In this document: positions 1 to 5,821 of the stretch, in pieces
How positions within the stretch are numbered: the first letter of the stretch is position 1
Layout of the letters: the number at the start of each line of letters is the position of its first letter
Origin: SZUA-87 sp041687805
GTDB taxonomy: Bacteria; Actinomycetota; Acidimicrobiia; Acidimicrobiales; Aldehydirespiratoraceae
Length of the DNA: 8,562 nucleotides
Assembly: GCA_041687805.1 (NCBI GenBank)
Contig: JBDNJK010000005.1
Span: 1-8,562, forward strand
Direction: 5' to 3'
Position numbers and translations under genes: made by a program
Notes under the pieces: generated by a model
What the model was told of the DNA's origin: nothing
What the model saw: only the letters and a program-made list of their open reading frames with translations
Databases searched by the model: none

Positions 1-416
1 CGGATTCGGTCGGCGCTGAGGTTGGCGAATTCGACCTGTGTGGTCTCTGTCCCGGCGACTGTCGTGGAGGGCCCCTCGATAGGGGAGAGCGTGACGACCA
101 CGGCAGTGATCACCTGGTGGCATCGCCCGGAGAGCATCGTGAGGATCTCCGCGGCGCGAGTGGCGTCGATGGGTTTCCCGAGGATCTGATCGTCGAGAAC
201 CACGATGGTGTCGGCCGCGATTGTGACTGTGTGAGCCGTCGCAATCGCCGATGCCTTGTCTGTCGCGACCCGTGTGGCGTAGCCGACAGGGGATTCGCCG
301 TCATGCGTACCTTCGTCGACGTCAGCCGGCCGGATCTCGAAGTCGAGCGCAAGACGCGACAGGATCTCCGATCTTCTAGGAGAAGAAGACGCGAGCACCA
401 GACGAGGTTGAGCCAT
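1..416 (-). CDS. maf: Maf-family nucleotide pyrophosphatase, 3' end cut by window edge
   Basis: Minus-strand frame open from the ATG at 416-414 to the left edge (138 codons visible; the family usually has about 190-200 residues, so the C-terminus is missing). Maf proteins hydrolyse non-canonical or modified nucleoside triphosphates to monophosphates (dTTP, UTP and modified pyrimidines in the YhdE type) and are tied to house-cleaning and division arrest. Visible signatures are the N-terminal LASSSPRR (residues 8-15), AADTIV with the catalytic-type Asp69, GKP with Lys81 at 80-82, and MLSGRCH at 94-100 followed by a V-x-T. The start is firm because the SSPRR motif must lie near the N-terminus. 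No good Shine-Dalgarno is seen. The start lies 5 bp from that of the divergent membrane-protein gene. Substrate choice within the family cannot be told from the visible part. Confidence 0.95.
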   Translation of the reverse strand, partial: MAQPRLVLASSSPRRSEILSRLALDFEIRPADVDEGTHDGESPVGYATRVATDKASAIATAHTVTIAADTIVVLDDQILGKPIDATRAAEILTMLSGRCHQVITAVVVTLSPIEGPSTTVAGTETTQVEFANLSADRI

Positions 417-421
417 TCCCA

Positions 422-1675
422 ATGATGCCATCAGGGTCGAGTCGACGTAATAGCCTTGGAGTCATCGACTCGCTGACGGGACCAGACCAGGTCCAACCCG
501 ATGACCCGGCTTGGCATGACCAGACCGGATTCGACCGCCCCGAAGATGCCGGCGGCGGCTTTCTGCGCGCCGAAACGCAGATACGTAATCTGCCAGTTGT
601 TGCTCCCGGACCTCAGTGGCCTGCGGATGAAGCCAAGGCCAACGTTCGGTCGTTTCTGGCGGCAATAGTTGGAGATCGCCCCGTTCGGCCTGCCGACGAC
701 CTGGTCGAGTTCGCTCGACTCAACAGCCTCACGATCCTGTTTGGATCAGACGAGCACGCAATCTTTGAGACATACATCTCTCGAATGCCTCCCGAAATGG
801 CCGATCGTTGGCTGGATCTTCTCTCCGGCGGAGCCAGATCCGAAGCATTCGGCCCACTCACGCTGCGCGAAAAGTTGGACGAACGTCAAGTTGAGCAAGC
901 TCTGCGATCCGGCCGAAAACAGCGGATCATCAACATGATCGTGGCGTTGTTTGTGCTGATCGCCGTGGGGGCCGGAGGGTTCGTCGGTTGGGGGGCTCTC
1001 GGAGATCGTGGGAAGCGGACCCAAGGCACATTGAGGTTCGCCACTGTTGAGGCCACACCGAGCAATGGTGCTGTGGCCGGAGGACTACCCGTGGCCGAGG
1101 CCGCCCTCACTGCCGGACTCACCCGGGACGTGGCGGTTGTTTCCGGCGATGGGCCACCCGAGGACCGCATCGTCACCGCTCCGTTCGGCGATTATCTATT
1201 CCCACCGGGCTCGATCACCGCCTCGTTGTTCTCCTACGCAGGTCAGGGCGAAGTGATCTTCGTCGGGCCGTCGGGATTTCCGGAACGAGCATGCTTGGTG
1301 TCCAGCGTGGCCACATCCGATCTCAGACCTCTCGACACAGTCTGGTACGGCAATTGTCTCGACCCCGTCGGTCATCAGGCCGTCGTTCGATGCATCGGCG
1401 ACAACGCGCTGGGCCTCGACCTGACGATTCCCGAAGGTGCGATCGAACTGCCGGAGGGAGGCACCGGATTCGCCGACACGATCCGCGTGCAGTCGATTTC
1501 CGACCCTGGCACGAAATATGAGGTTCTGTCGGCTCGTGCCACCGTGTCCGTGGCAGTTGATTCAAATGTTGTGATACCAGCTTTCGGTGGCGCTGCCGGC
1601 GACAATCTTGTGTTCGATCTCGGCCAAGGTCGGTCTGGCGAATGTGCTCTTACCGAGGCTCCGCTGGGGTCCTGA
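422..1675 (+). CDS. Unrecognised single-pass membrane protein (417 aa)
   Basis: I do not recognise this protein. It starts with two consecutive ATGs (422 and 425); neither has a clear Shine-Dalgarno, so the start is uncertain. Residues 1 to about 168 are polar and probably cytoplasmic, with a Pro/Asp-rich first 45 residues and a helical region at about 70-165. One hydrophobic segment, about residues 171-192 (from NMIVALF to GWGAL), follows a basic patch (RSGRKQR), which suggests N-in orientation. About 220 residues then lie outside the membrane. That part is rich in Gly, Val and Thr with little charge, looks beta-rich, and has four cysteines (RAC, GNC, VRC, GEC contexts) that could form two disulphides. 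The stop TGA overlaps the ATG of the SRAP gene (TGATG at 1673-1677), implying translational coupling. Function is unknown; a surface or sensor-like role is only a guess. Confidence 0.8.
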   Translation: MMPSGSSRRNSLGVIDSLTGPDQVQPDDPAWHDQTGFDRPEDAGGGFLRAETQIRNLPVVAPGPQWPADEAKANVRSFLAAIVGDRPVRPADDLVEFARLNSLTILFGSDEHAIFETYISRMPPEMADRWLDLLSGGARSEAFGPLTLREKLDERQVEQALRSGRKQRIINMIVALFVLIAVGAGGFVGWGALGDRGKRTQGTLRFATVEATPSNGAVAGGLPVAEAALTAGLTRDVAVVSGDGPPEDRIVTAPFGDYLFPPGSITASLFSYAGQGEVIFVGPSGFPERACLVSSVATSDLRPLDTVWYGNCLDPVGHQAVVRCIGDNALGLDLTIPEGAIELPEGGTGFADTIRVQSISDPGTKYEVLSARATVSVAVDSNVVIPAFGGAAGDNLVFDLGQGRSGECALTEAPLGS

Positions 1676-2382
1676 TGTGCGGGCGATTTGTTTCCACGAC
1701 ATCGCCAGATGAGCTCGCCGCCTACTTCGGCGCTGAGGATTCACTCGACGAGTCTGACTGGTCCGCCAATTACAACGTCGCGCCGACGCAGGGCGTTCTC
1801 ACGGTTTACGAGGACGGTGGCGTGCGACGGATCGACCGCTTCCACTGGGGACTGGTGCCGTCATGGGCCAAGGACCCGAAGATCGGAAATCGGATGATCA
1901 ACGCAAGATCGGAGACGATAGCGGAGAAGAACTCGTTCAAACGGCCCTTCGCTCGGAGTCGCTGCATCGTGCCCGCCGATGGCTTCTACGAATGGAAGAA
2001 GCCCGCCGGTTCCGGAGCGAAACAGCCCATGTACATGACTCGGGTCGACGGCGCGCCGTTTGCGTTCGCCGGCCTCTGGGACGTCTGGAGCGACCCCAAC
2101 CGCATCGACGATCTGGGGGAGCCGATGCAACTGCGGTCGTGCACGATCATCACCGGTCGACCAAACGACAAGATCGCCACAATCCACGACCGAATGCCCG
2201 TGATGCTGCCACCGTCGAAATGGAACGATTGGCTCGACCGCGACAACCACGACATTGCGTCACTAGCGCCAATGATGGTGCCGGCACCCTCGGCGCTGAT
2301 CGATGCGCACCCTGTCTCAACCGAGGTCAACAACGTCAGGAACAATCGTCGAGAACTAATCCAACTGATCGAGGTGGATTAG
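1675..2382 (+). CDS. yedK: SRAP-domain protein (YedK/HMCES type), abasic-site DNA-protein crosslinker
   Basis: 235 residues, close to the usual length of the family (E. coli YedK about 222). SRAP proteins capture abasic sites in single-stranded DNA: Cys2, exposed after Met removal, forms a thiazolidine crosslink with the ring-opened sugar. The start is therefore fixed at 1675, giving MCGRF; an in-frame upstream ATG at 1642 would bury the catalytic cysteine. All expected elements are present: Cys2, YNVAPT at 33-38, WGLVPSW at 58-64, NAR with Asn76 and Arg78, ADGFYEW with Glu106 at 101-107, and IHDRMPV with His161 at 160-166. These match YedK Cys2, Asn75, Arg77, Glu105 and His160 with a shift of one, so the protein is expected to be active. 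It is coupled to the upstream membrane-protein gene by TGATG, and its stop overlaps the HIT gene's stop by four bases in a convergent arrangement. Confidence 0.96.
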   Translation: MCGRFVSTTSPDELAAYFGAEDSLDESDWSANYNVAPTQGVLTVYEDGGVRRIDRFHWGLVPSWAKDPKIGNRMINARSETIAEKNSFKRPFARSRCIVPADGFYEWKKPAGSGAKQPMYMTRVDGAPFAFAGLWDVWSDPNRIDDLGEPMQLRSCTIITGRPNDKIATIHDRMPVMLPPSKWNDWLDRDNHDIASLAPMMVPAPSALIDAHPVSTEVNNVRNNRRELIQLIEVD

Positions 2383-2804
2383 CCGGCCACGTGATCGGTG
2401 TGGCCCTGGGTACGAAGTGCGGCGCGAATTTCTTCGGCCATGGCATCGAGATCATCGGGATCGGGATGATGGTCGACTGCACGAAAGTCGAAGTGCGACA
2501 GGTTGTCGACCGGTATCACGTGAATATGCACGTGAGGTACGTCGAAACCCACGACCATCATGCCGATACGGGCCGGCGAGAACGCCAACTGTTGGGCTCG
2601 TCCAATCGTCTGTGCCACCGTAGAGATATGAGCCATAACGTCTGCGGGCAGGTCGATCCAGTGGTCGACTTCGAGCCGCGGGACCACCAACACGTGGCCG
2701 CGGTTGAGTAGCTCGATCGGGATGAACGCAACGCTGGTGTCGTCCTTCCAGACGAAACGGGCGGGAAGTTCGCCGTCGATGATCCTGGTGAAAATACTGG
2801 GCAC
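2379..2804 (-). CDS. HIT-family nucleotide hydrolase (Hint/HIT-like)
   Basis: Histidine-triad proteins are nucleotide hydrolases or transferases acting on AMP-linked substrates such as aminoacyl-AMP, AMP-amines or dinucleoside polyphosphates. The chosen GTG start at 2804 gives 141 residues beginning VPSIFTRIIDGELPAR, the standard N-terminus of bacterial HIT proteins. A further-upstream ATG at 2852 gives 157 residues, but its extra 16 residues do not resemble the family and lie within pgsA. The HxHxHxx triad is seen as HVHIHVIP (His91, His93 as the expected nucleophile, His95), preceded by RGHVLVVPR at 35-43, a second hallmark. The start is preceded by TACGAT and 6 nt, suggesting a leaderless mRNA. 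The gene shares a very short promoter region with divergent pgsA and ends in a 4-bp stop-to-stop overlap with the SRAP gene. The precise substrate cannot be assigned. Confidence 0.93.
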   Translation of the reverse strand: MPSIFTRIIDGELPARFVWKDDTSVAFIPIELLNRGHVLVVPRLEVDHWIDLPADVMAHISTVAQTIGRAQQLAFSPARIGMMVVGFDVPHVHIHVIPVDNLSHFDFRAVDHHPDPDDLDAMAEEIRAALRTQGHTDHVAG

Positions 2805-2810
2805 GCTGAG

Positions 2811-2820
2811 ATCGTAGGCT
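2811..2820. promoter_or_regulatory. Candidate bidirectional promoter with overlapping -10 elements (HIT gene / pgsA)
   Basis: On the plus strand TAGGCT (2815-2820) lies 7 nt before the pgsA ATG at 2828. On the minus strand TACGAT (2816-2811) lies 6 nt before the HIT GTG at 2804. Both fit the actinobacterial -10 consensus TANNNT at the spacing expected when the start codon is also the transcription start. The two hexamers share the TA at 2815-2816. No convincing -35 box is seen on either side. Inference from sequence only. Confidence 0.5.
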
Positions 2821-2827
2821 GCCGGCC

Positions 2828-3436
2828 ATGGACGAGGAGAACACGCAGGCACGGCTCGGAGTGTTCGAAGACAAAATCTTCACGGTTCCCAATCTCATAT
2901 CTCTCGCCCGGCTGGCGGGCGTACCGGTTTTCTTGTGGCTTTTGTTCTCCCAGGATCAGCGCTACGCCGCGGCCTGGCTGTGGGGCGTTCTCGGGGCGAC
3001 CGACTGGGTCGATGGCTGGTGGGCTCGCAAGTTCGATGTCGTCAGCGAGTTCGGAAAGCTCATCGACCCTGTGACCGATCGTGTCGTGCTCATCACCGGG
3101 ATCCTGTCGGTCGGTATCGACGGTTCGGTCCCGTGGTGGCTTGTCGGCGCTGCCCTCGCCCGAGAAGTTCTGGTGGCAGTTGCGGGAGTTGTGTTGGGTG
3201 CACTGGGAGCCAGGCGCCTCGATGTCACATGGTGGGGCAAGGTGGCAACCTTCGGCCTCTACTTCGCGTTCCCGTTCCTCCTGGCCGGTGCGTCCGACGT
3301 GGGCGTTGCCGACTGGTTTAGATGGGCTGGTTGGATAATCGCGGTGCCCTCTCTCATCTACAGCTATATGTCAGCAGCCCAATATGTGCCCATGGCGCGT
3401 GTCGCTCTGCGAGAGGGCAGATCGGGCGTCAAGTAG
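2828..3436 (+). CDS. pgsA: CDP-alcohol phosphatidyltransferase, PgsA/PgsA2-like
   Basis: A 202-residue integral membrane enzyme expected to transfer a phosphatidyl group from CDP-diacylglycerol to a polyol acceptor, most often glycerol-3-phosphate, the first committed step to phosphatidylglycerol and cardiolipin. The full family signature D-x2-D-G-x2-A-R-x8-G-x3-D-x3-D is present: Asp59, Asp62, Gly63, Ala66-Arg67, Gly76, Asp80 and Asp84. The N-terminus has the usual PNLISLARL stretch at 21-29. Several hydrophobic segments follow (about 30-57, 85-98, 103-126, 136-154, 163-182), in line with the family's roughly six helices. Position upstream of gcvH-garA matches mycobacterial pgsA2 (Rv1822), whose acceptor is not settled, so cardiolipin- or other polyol-transferase activity is possible. 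The ATG at 2828 has no Shine-Dalgarno, but TAGGCT ends 7 nt upstream, suggesting leaderless expression. Confidence 0.92.
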   Translation: MDEENTQARLGVFEDKIFTVPNLISLARLAGVPVFLWLLFSQDQRYAAAWLWGVLGATDWVDGWWARKFDVVSEFGKLIDPVTDRVVLITGILSVGIDGSVPWWLVGAALAREVLVAVAGVVLGALGARRLDVTWWGKVATFGLYFAFPFLLAGASDVGVADWFRWAGWIIAVPSLIYSYMSAAQYVPMARVALREGRSGVK

Positions 3437-3439
3437 GGT
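3434..3439 (+). promoter_or_regulatory. Candidate -10 element (TAGGGT) overlapping the pgsA stop codon
   Basis: TAGGGT begins with the TAG stop of pgsA and lies 6 nt upstream of a GTG at 3446. This is the same spacing as at the other candidate leaderless starts in the window. It would drive the putative nucleotidyltransferase relic that follows. No -35 box is evident. Confidence 0.3.
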
Positions 3440-3445
3440 CGAGTC

Positions 3446-3583
3446 GTGAAGGCAGCGATCATGGCCGGCAACTCAACGGACGGCCACCGATTACGTCAGA
3501 CAGGTCGAAGAGTTGGTTCGGTGACGAGAATGTGGCTTCGGAGCGATGAGAACGGCTCACATGCGTTAGTTTCTCAAACATGA
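3446..3583 (+). pseudogene. Possible 5' relic of a ManC/MPG1-like sugar-phosphate nucleotidyltransferase gene
   Basis: The 143-nt gap between pgsA and gcvH holds a 45-codon frame from a GTG at 3446 to a TGA at 3581-3583. It begins VKAAIMAG, the start expected of sugar-1-phosphate nucleotidyltransferases (consensus M-K-A-V-I-M/L-A-G-G-x-G-T-R-L-R-P). A stray RLR occurs at residues 15-17, two residues later than in the family, and the glycine-rich nucleotide loop is absent. Functional members have 230 residues or more, so nothing active could be made. The TGA overlaps the gcvH ATG (ATGA at 3580-3583). The best reading is the leftover start of a mostly deleted gene. It could also be a short leader peptide, or chance; only about eight residues carry the resemblance. 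A 6-bp inverted repeat (3462-3467 with 3481-3486) lies inside. No glycine riboswitch is seen in the gap. Confidence 0.35.
3567..3572 (+). promoter_or_regulatory. gcvH: Candidate -10 element (TAGTTT) for leaderless gcvH transcription
   Basis: TAGTTT fits TANNNT and ends 7 nt before the gcvH ATG at 3580; no Shine-Dalgarno is present in that interval (ctcaaac). The -35 region about 17 bp upstream is not recognisable. It would serve the gcvH-garA-ftsR-hpt-like run. Confidence 0.5.
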
Positions 3584-3960
3584 ACGTTCCTGCCGACCTC
3601 AAGTACTCTTCGGACCACGAGTGGGTGCGTATCGATGGTGATACCGCCACAATTGGCATCACCGACTACGCCCAAGATGCCCTCGGTGATGTGGTGTTCG
3701 TCGACGTGCCGTCCACGGGTTCCAAAGTGACCGCCGGTGAATCTTTCAGCGAGGTCGAGTCGACGAAGTCTGTCTCAGACATATACGCCCCGGTGAGTGG
3801 TGAGATCGTCGCCGTCAACGACCAACTCGGCGACAACCCTGAAGTGCTCAACTCCGACCCTTACGGTGAGGGTTGGCTTTGCCGAATCGCCATGTCGACA
3901 CCATCAGAGTCTGAGTCTTTGCTCGATGCTGGTGCGTATGAAGCTCTGATCGAGAGTTGA
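3580..3960 (+). CDS. gcvH: Glycine cleavage system H protein
   Basis: Lipoyl carrier of the cytoplasmic glycine cleavage complex. Its lipoyl-lysine arm takes the aminomethyl group from the P protein, presents it to the T protein, and is reoxidised by the L protein. The 126-residue length is standard. The family features are clear: KYSSDHEWVR near the N-terminus (8-17), GITDYAQDALGD at 26-37, and the lipoylation site EVESTKSVSDIYAP with Lys63 as the modified residue. GEGWL at 96-100 is also typical. The ATG start gives the usual short N-terminus and follows a TAGTTT -10-like element by 7 nt without a Shine-Dalgarno. The stop overlaps the TTG start of the next gene (TTGA), so garA is probably translationally coupled. 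gcvT lies about 4 kb downstream; the P protein gene may follow outside the window. Confidence 0.97.
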   Translation: MNVPADLKYSSDHEWVRIDGDTATIGITDYAQDALGDVVFVDVPSTGSKVTAGESFSEVESTKSVSDIYAPVSGEIVAVNDQLGDNPEVLNSDPYGEGWLCRIAMSTPSESESLLDAGAYEALIES

Positions 3961-4442
3961 GCAACACGTTGGATGAGTCGAGTTGCCCCGAGTGTGGACA
4001 TCACAACCAGAATTCGGCGCGATTTTGTTCATCATGCGGTGCTGAGATTTCCTGGGGAGACCCGACCAAAACTCAACCAGTTATCAAGGCTGATGAAGAT
4101 GGCCCTCTCGCCGACATCGACCGCTCATCTTTTGGAACCGACCAGGCACTGTTCGTGGTCATCCAAGGAGCGAAGGCCGGCGCACGTTATTTGCTTGACT
4201 CAGATGTCGTGAAGGTTGGGCGGCACCCCGATAGCGATATTTTTCTCGACGACATCACGGTGTCGCGCCGACACGCCGAGGTGGCGTGCAGTGCTGCCAC
4301 CTATCGAGTAAACGACGTTGGCTCTCTCAACGGCACATATGTCAATCGTCTACGCGTCGACGACGCCGAACTTTTCGATGGCGACGAACTCAGAATCGGG
4401 AAGTTTCGACTGATCTTTGCTCACGGCACAGGTCCGCAGTGA
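3957..4442 (+). CDS. garA: GarA/OdhI-like FHA-domain regulator with N-terminal zinc ribbon
   Basis: 161 residues. The FHA domain (about 65-155) reads GRHPDSDIFLDDITVSRRH (88-106) and DVGSLNGTYVN (120-130), almost the same as I recall for mycobacterial GarA; Arg89, Ser103, Arg104, His106, Asn125 and Gly126 are the expected phosphothreonine-binding residues. GarA/OdhI, when unphosphorylated, inhibits 2-oxoglutarate dehydrogenase or decarboxylase and glutamate dehydrogenase; Ser/Thr kinases phosphorylate an N-terminal ETTSVFRAD motif and the FHA domain then folds onto it. Here that region reads KTQPVIKAD (38-46), so only the first threonine (Thr39) seems kept. Unlike mycobacterial GarA, it begins with a rubredoxin-like zinc ribbon, CPEC (10-13) and CSSC (24-27). 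The TTG start overlaps the gcvH stop; a second in-frame TTG at 3969 is possible. Role assignment rests on the FHA core and gene order (Rv1827 position). Confidence 0.92.
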   Translation: MSNTLDESSCPECGHHNQNSARFCSSCGAEISWGDPTKTQPVIKADEDGPLADIDRSSFGTDQALFVVIQGAKAGARYLLDSDVVKVGRHPDSDIFLDDITVSRRHAEVACSAATYRVNDVGSLNGTYVNRLRVDDAELFDGDELRIGKFRLIFAHGTGPQ

Positions 4443-4460
4443 ATCTCGCGGAGAAGATTG

Positions 4461-5252
4461 ATGGCTGAACCGACACACCGCTCGATTGGCGAAGTGCTCA
4501 ATCTGCTCAAGCAGGAACATCCCGACATCACCATCTCCAAGATTCGCTTCCTCGAGAGCCAGGGGCTCATCTCGCCTGAGCGAACCCCCTCTGGGTATAG
4601 AAAATTTTTCGCAGATGATGTCGATCGGCTCCGGTGGATACTCGAGCAGCAGCGCGACAATTTTCTTCCGCTCAAGGTGATTAAGCGTCGGCTCGATTCG
4701 GGCGATCCATCCTCTTCGTCAATGTCAAAGCGGCCGTCTGATGATTCACGTGAGCCAACGTTATTTTCACACAGCCTCGACACGCCAGCCGAAGTGACCC
4801 CGTCGGTGCCTGCTCCTGCTCGTACTGTCGCGCCTGCGTCAAAGCCGGCGGCAAACATCGGCGACGCCGGTTCGGTGAGCCTCACAACGCGTGAGCTAGC
4901 CGATGCTTCGGGAGTAGACACCCTGTTCGTCGATGAGATTCAGCGCCTTGGGTTGATCGCGCCAATAGCGAGCACCGGAGAGTCGGTCTACGACCACGAG
5001 GCTTTGATAGTGGTGAAGGCGGCGGCGACCCTCAACCTTCGCGGCGTGCGGCCACGACATCTTCGGATGTTCAAGGTCGCCGCGGAGCGTCAGGCAGGCG
5101 TGTTCCAGCAACTCCTTGGCGCCAAGGCCAAGCGGAACGCAAATGCGGCATCCGCTGCACGCTCCGAACTCAACGAGCTGATCGCTCTCGGGGAGACGAT
5201 CCAGCGTTCTGTGCTGCGCCGAAGTCTTGGTTCTGAGCTGCGGAATCCATGA
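4461..5252 (+). CDS. ftsR: MerR-family regulator, FtsR (Rv1828) orthologue
   Basis: 263 residues. A MerR-type winged-helix DNA-binding domain occupies about 6-80: SIGEVLNLL, then TISKIRFLESQGLISPERTP (24-43), SGYRKF and FLPLKVIKRRLD. This strongly resembles Rv1828 and corynebacterial FtsR, a transcriptional activator of ftsZ and cell division. A Ser/Pro/Ala-rich linker of about 55 residues (80-135) follows, then a second helical domain (about 138-250) with a TTRELADASGVD helix-turn-helix-like start, as in FtsR. The second domain does not look like a drug- or metal-sensing MerR effector domain, and no metal-binding cysteines are present. The start is taken as ATG 4461, preceded by GGAGAAG (4450-4456); an in-frame TTG directly upstream at 4458 is less likely. 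It lies 18 nt after garA and overlaps the next gene by ATGA. Confidence 0.93.
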   Translation: MAEPTHRSIGEVLNLLKQEHPDITISKIRFLESQGLISPERTPSGYRKFFADDVDRLRWILEQQRDNFLPLKVIKRRLDSGDPSSSSMSKRPSDDSREPTLFSHSLDTPAEVTPSVPAPARTVAPASKPAANIGDAGSVSLTTRELADASGVDTLFVDEIQRLGLIAPIASTGESVYDHEALIVVKAAATLNLRGVRPRHLRMFKVAAERQAGVFQQLLGAKAKRNANAASAARSELNELIALGETIQRSVLRRSLGSELRNP

Positions 5253-5812
5253 CCGCGTCCGGAATGCAAGTTCTGCTCGACGCCGACGGGATAGACCGCA
5301 CCGTCGAACGCCTCGCCGACGAACTCTCAGCGCGATTCGACGACGGGGTCGTGCTGGCGGCAGTGCTTCGAGGAAGTGTCCCGTTCCTGGCAGATTTGTC
5401 CAGGGCCATGTCGGTTCATTCGCTGATCGACTTTCTCGCGATCACCAAATACGAGCGCGGCACCGGCCGAGTGCGATTGTTGAAGGATCTCGACATCGAC
5501 ATCACGGATCGAGATGTTGTCGTCGTGCAGGACATCGTCGATACCGGGCTCACATCGGCCTTTCTCCGCGGCGAGCTGAGTCGCCGTTCGCCGCGCTCGC
5601 TGAGTTTCTGCGCATTCGTCGACCGTGCCCCGGCGAGGGTCGTGCCGGTTCAACTCGATCATGTTGGTATCGAAATTCCTGATGAATTCGTGATCGGCTA
5701 TGGGCTCGACTATCGCGGTCGATATCGAAATGTCAAGTTGCTCGCCACCGTCGACACCGACATATTGGCATCCGATCCGGATGCCTATGTCGCGGACCTT
5801 TATCTGTCGTAG
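5249..5812 (+). CDS. Divergent hypoxanthine phosphoribosyltransferase-like protein
   Basis: 187 residues, a class I phosphoribosyltransferase fold of the HPRT subgroup. LRGSVPFLADL (39-49) and EIPDEFVIGYGLDY (142-155) are the family's pyrophosphate loop and C-terminal purine-site regions. Family enzymes convert hypoxanthine or guanine plus PRPP to IMP or GMP. Several usual active-site positions differ: the flexible loop, normally SSYG-x-T-x-SSG, reads TKYERGTG and is about three residues shorter (66-73); the PRPP motif, normally EDIIDTG, has Gln94 in place of Glu (QDIVDTGLT, 94-102); the purine-contacting lysine of the LLDKP motif is Arg126 (VDRA); and YRNLP reads YRNVK. Activity may therefore be altered, redirected or lost. 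ATGA overlap with ftsR and 9 nt to the next gene place it within the operon, where mycobacteria have no equivalent. Base usage looks like the neighbours. Confidence 0.85.
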   Translation: MTASGMQVLLDADGIDRTVERLADELSARFDDGVVLAAVLRGSVPFLADLSRAMSVHSLIDFLAITKYERGTGRVRLLKDLDIDITDRDVVVVQDIVDTGLTSAFLRGELSRRSPRSLSFCAFVDRAPARVVPVQLDHVGIEIPDEFVIGYGLDYRGRYRNVKLLATVDTDILASDPDAYVADLYLS

Positions 5813-5815
5813 TCT
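5810..5815 (+). promoter_or_regulatory. Candidate -10 element (TAGTCT) built on the hpt-like stop codon, for the bfn gene
   Basis: TAGTCT starts with the TAG stop of the upstream gene and ends 6 nt before the ATG at 5822. There is no Shine-Dalgarno at a workable distance before that ATG. It would give an internal leaderless transcript for the bifunctional-nuclease-family gene. No -35 box is evident. Confidence 0.42.
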
Positions 5816-5821
5816 TCTGTC

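Noticed and set aside
1642..1674. An upstream ATG for the SRAP gene
   Set aside because: It would add 11 residues before the catalytic Cys2, which must be N-terminal after Met removal; ATG 1675 is also coupled to the upstream stop.
1863..2711. A 282-codon plus-strand open frame running across the SRAP gene and antisense to the HIT gene
   Set aside because: It is rich in Arg, His and Asp with no family resemblance, and it is a frame-shifted shadow of two well-supported genes carrying complete catalytic motifs.
2805..2852. Longer N-terminus for the HIT protein from the ATG at 2852
   Set aside because: The extra 16 residues do not look like the family, and the VPSIFTRIIDGE start at 2804 matches the usual N-terminus.
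3437..3579. Glycine riboswitch upstream of gcvH
   Set aside because: None of the conserved core segments of that riboswitch can be seen, and the apparent -10 leaves no room for a leader before gcvH.
4421..4921. A 166-codon minus-strand frame opposite ftsR
   Set aside because: Low-complexity Ser/Arg-rich translation lying against the conserved MerR domain; no independent evidence.
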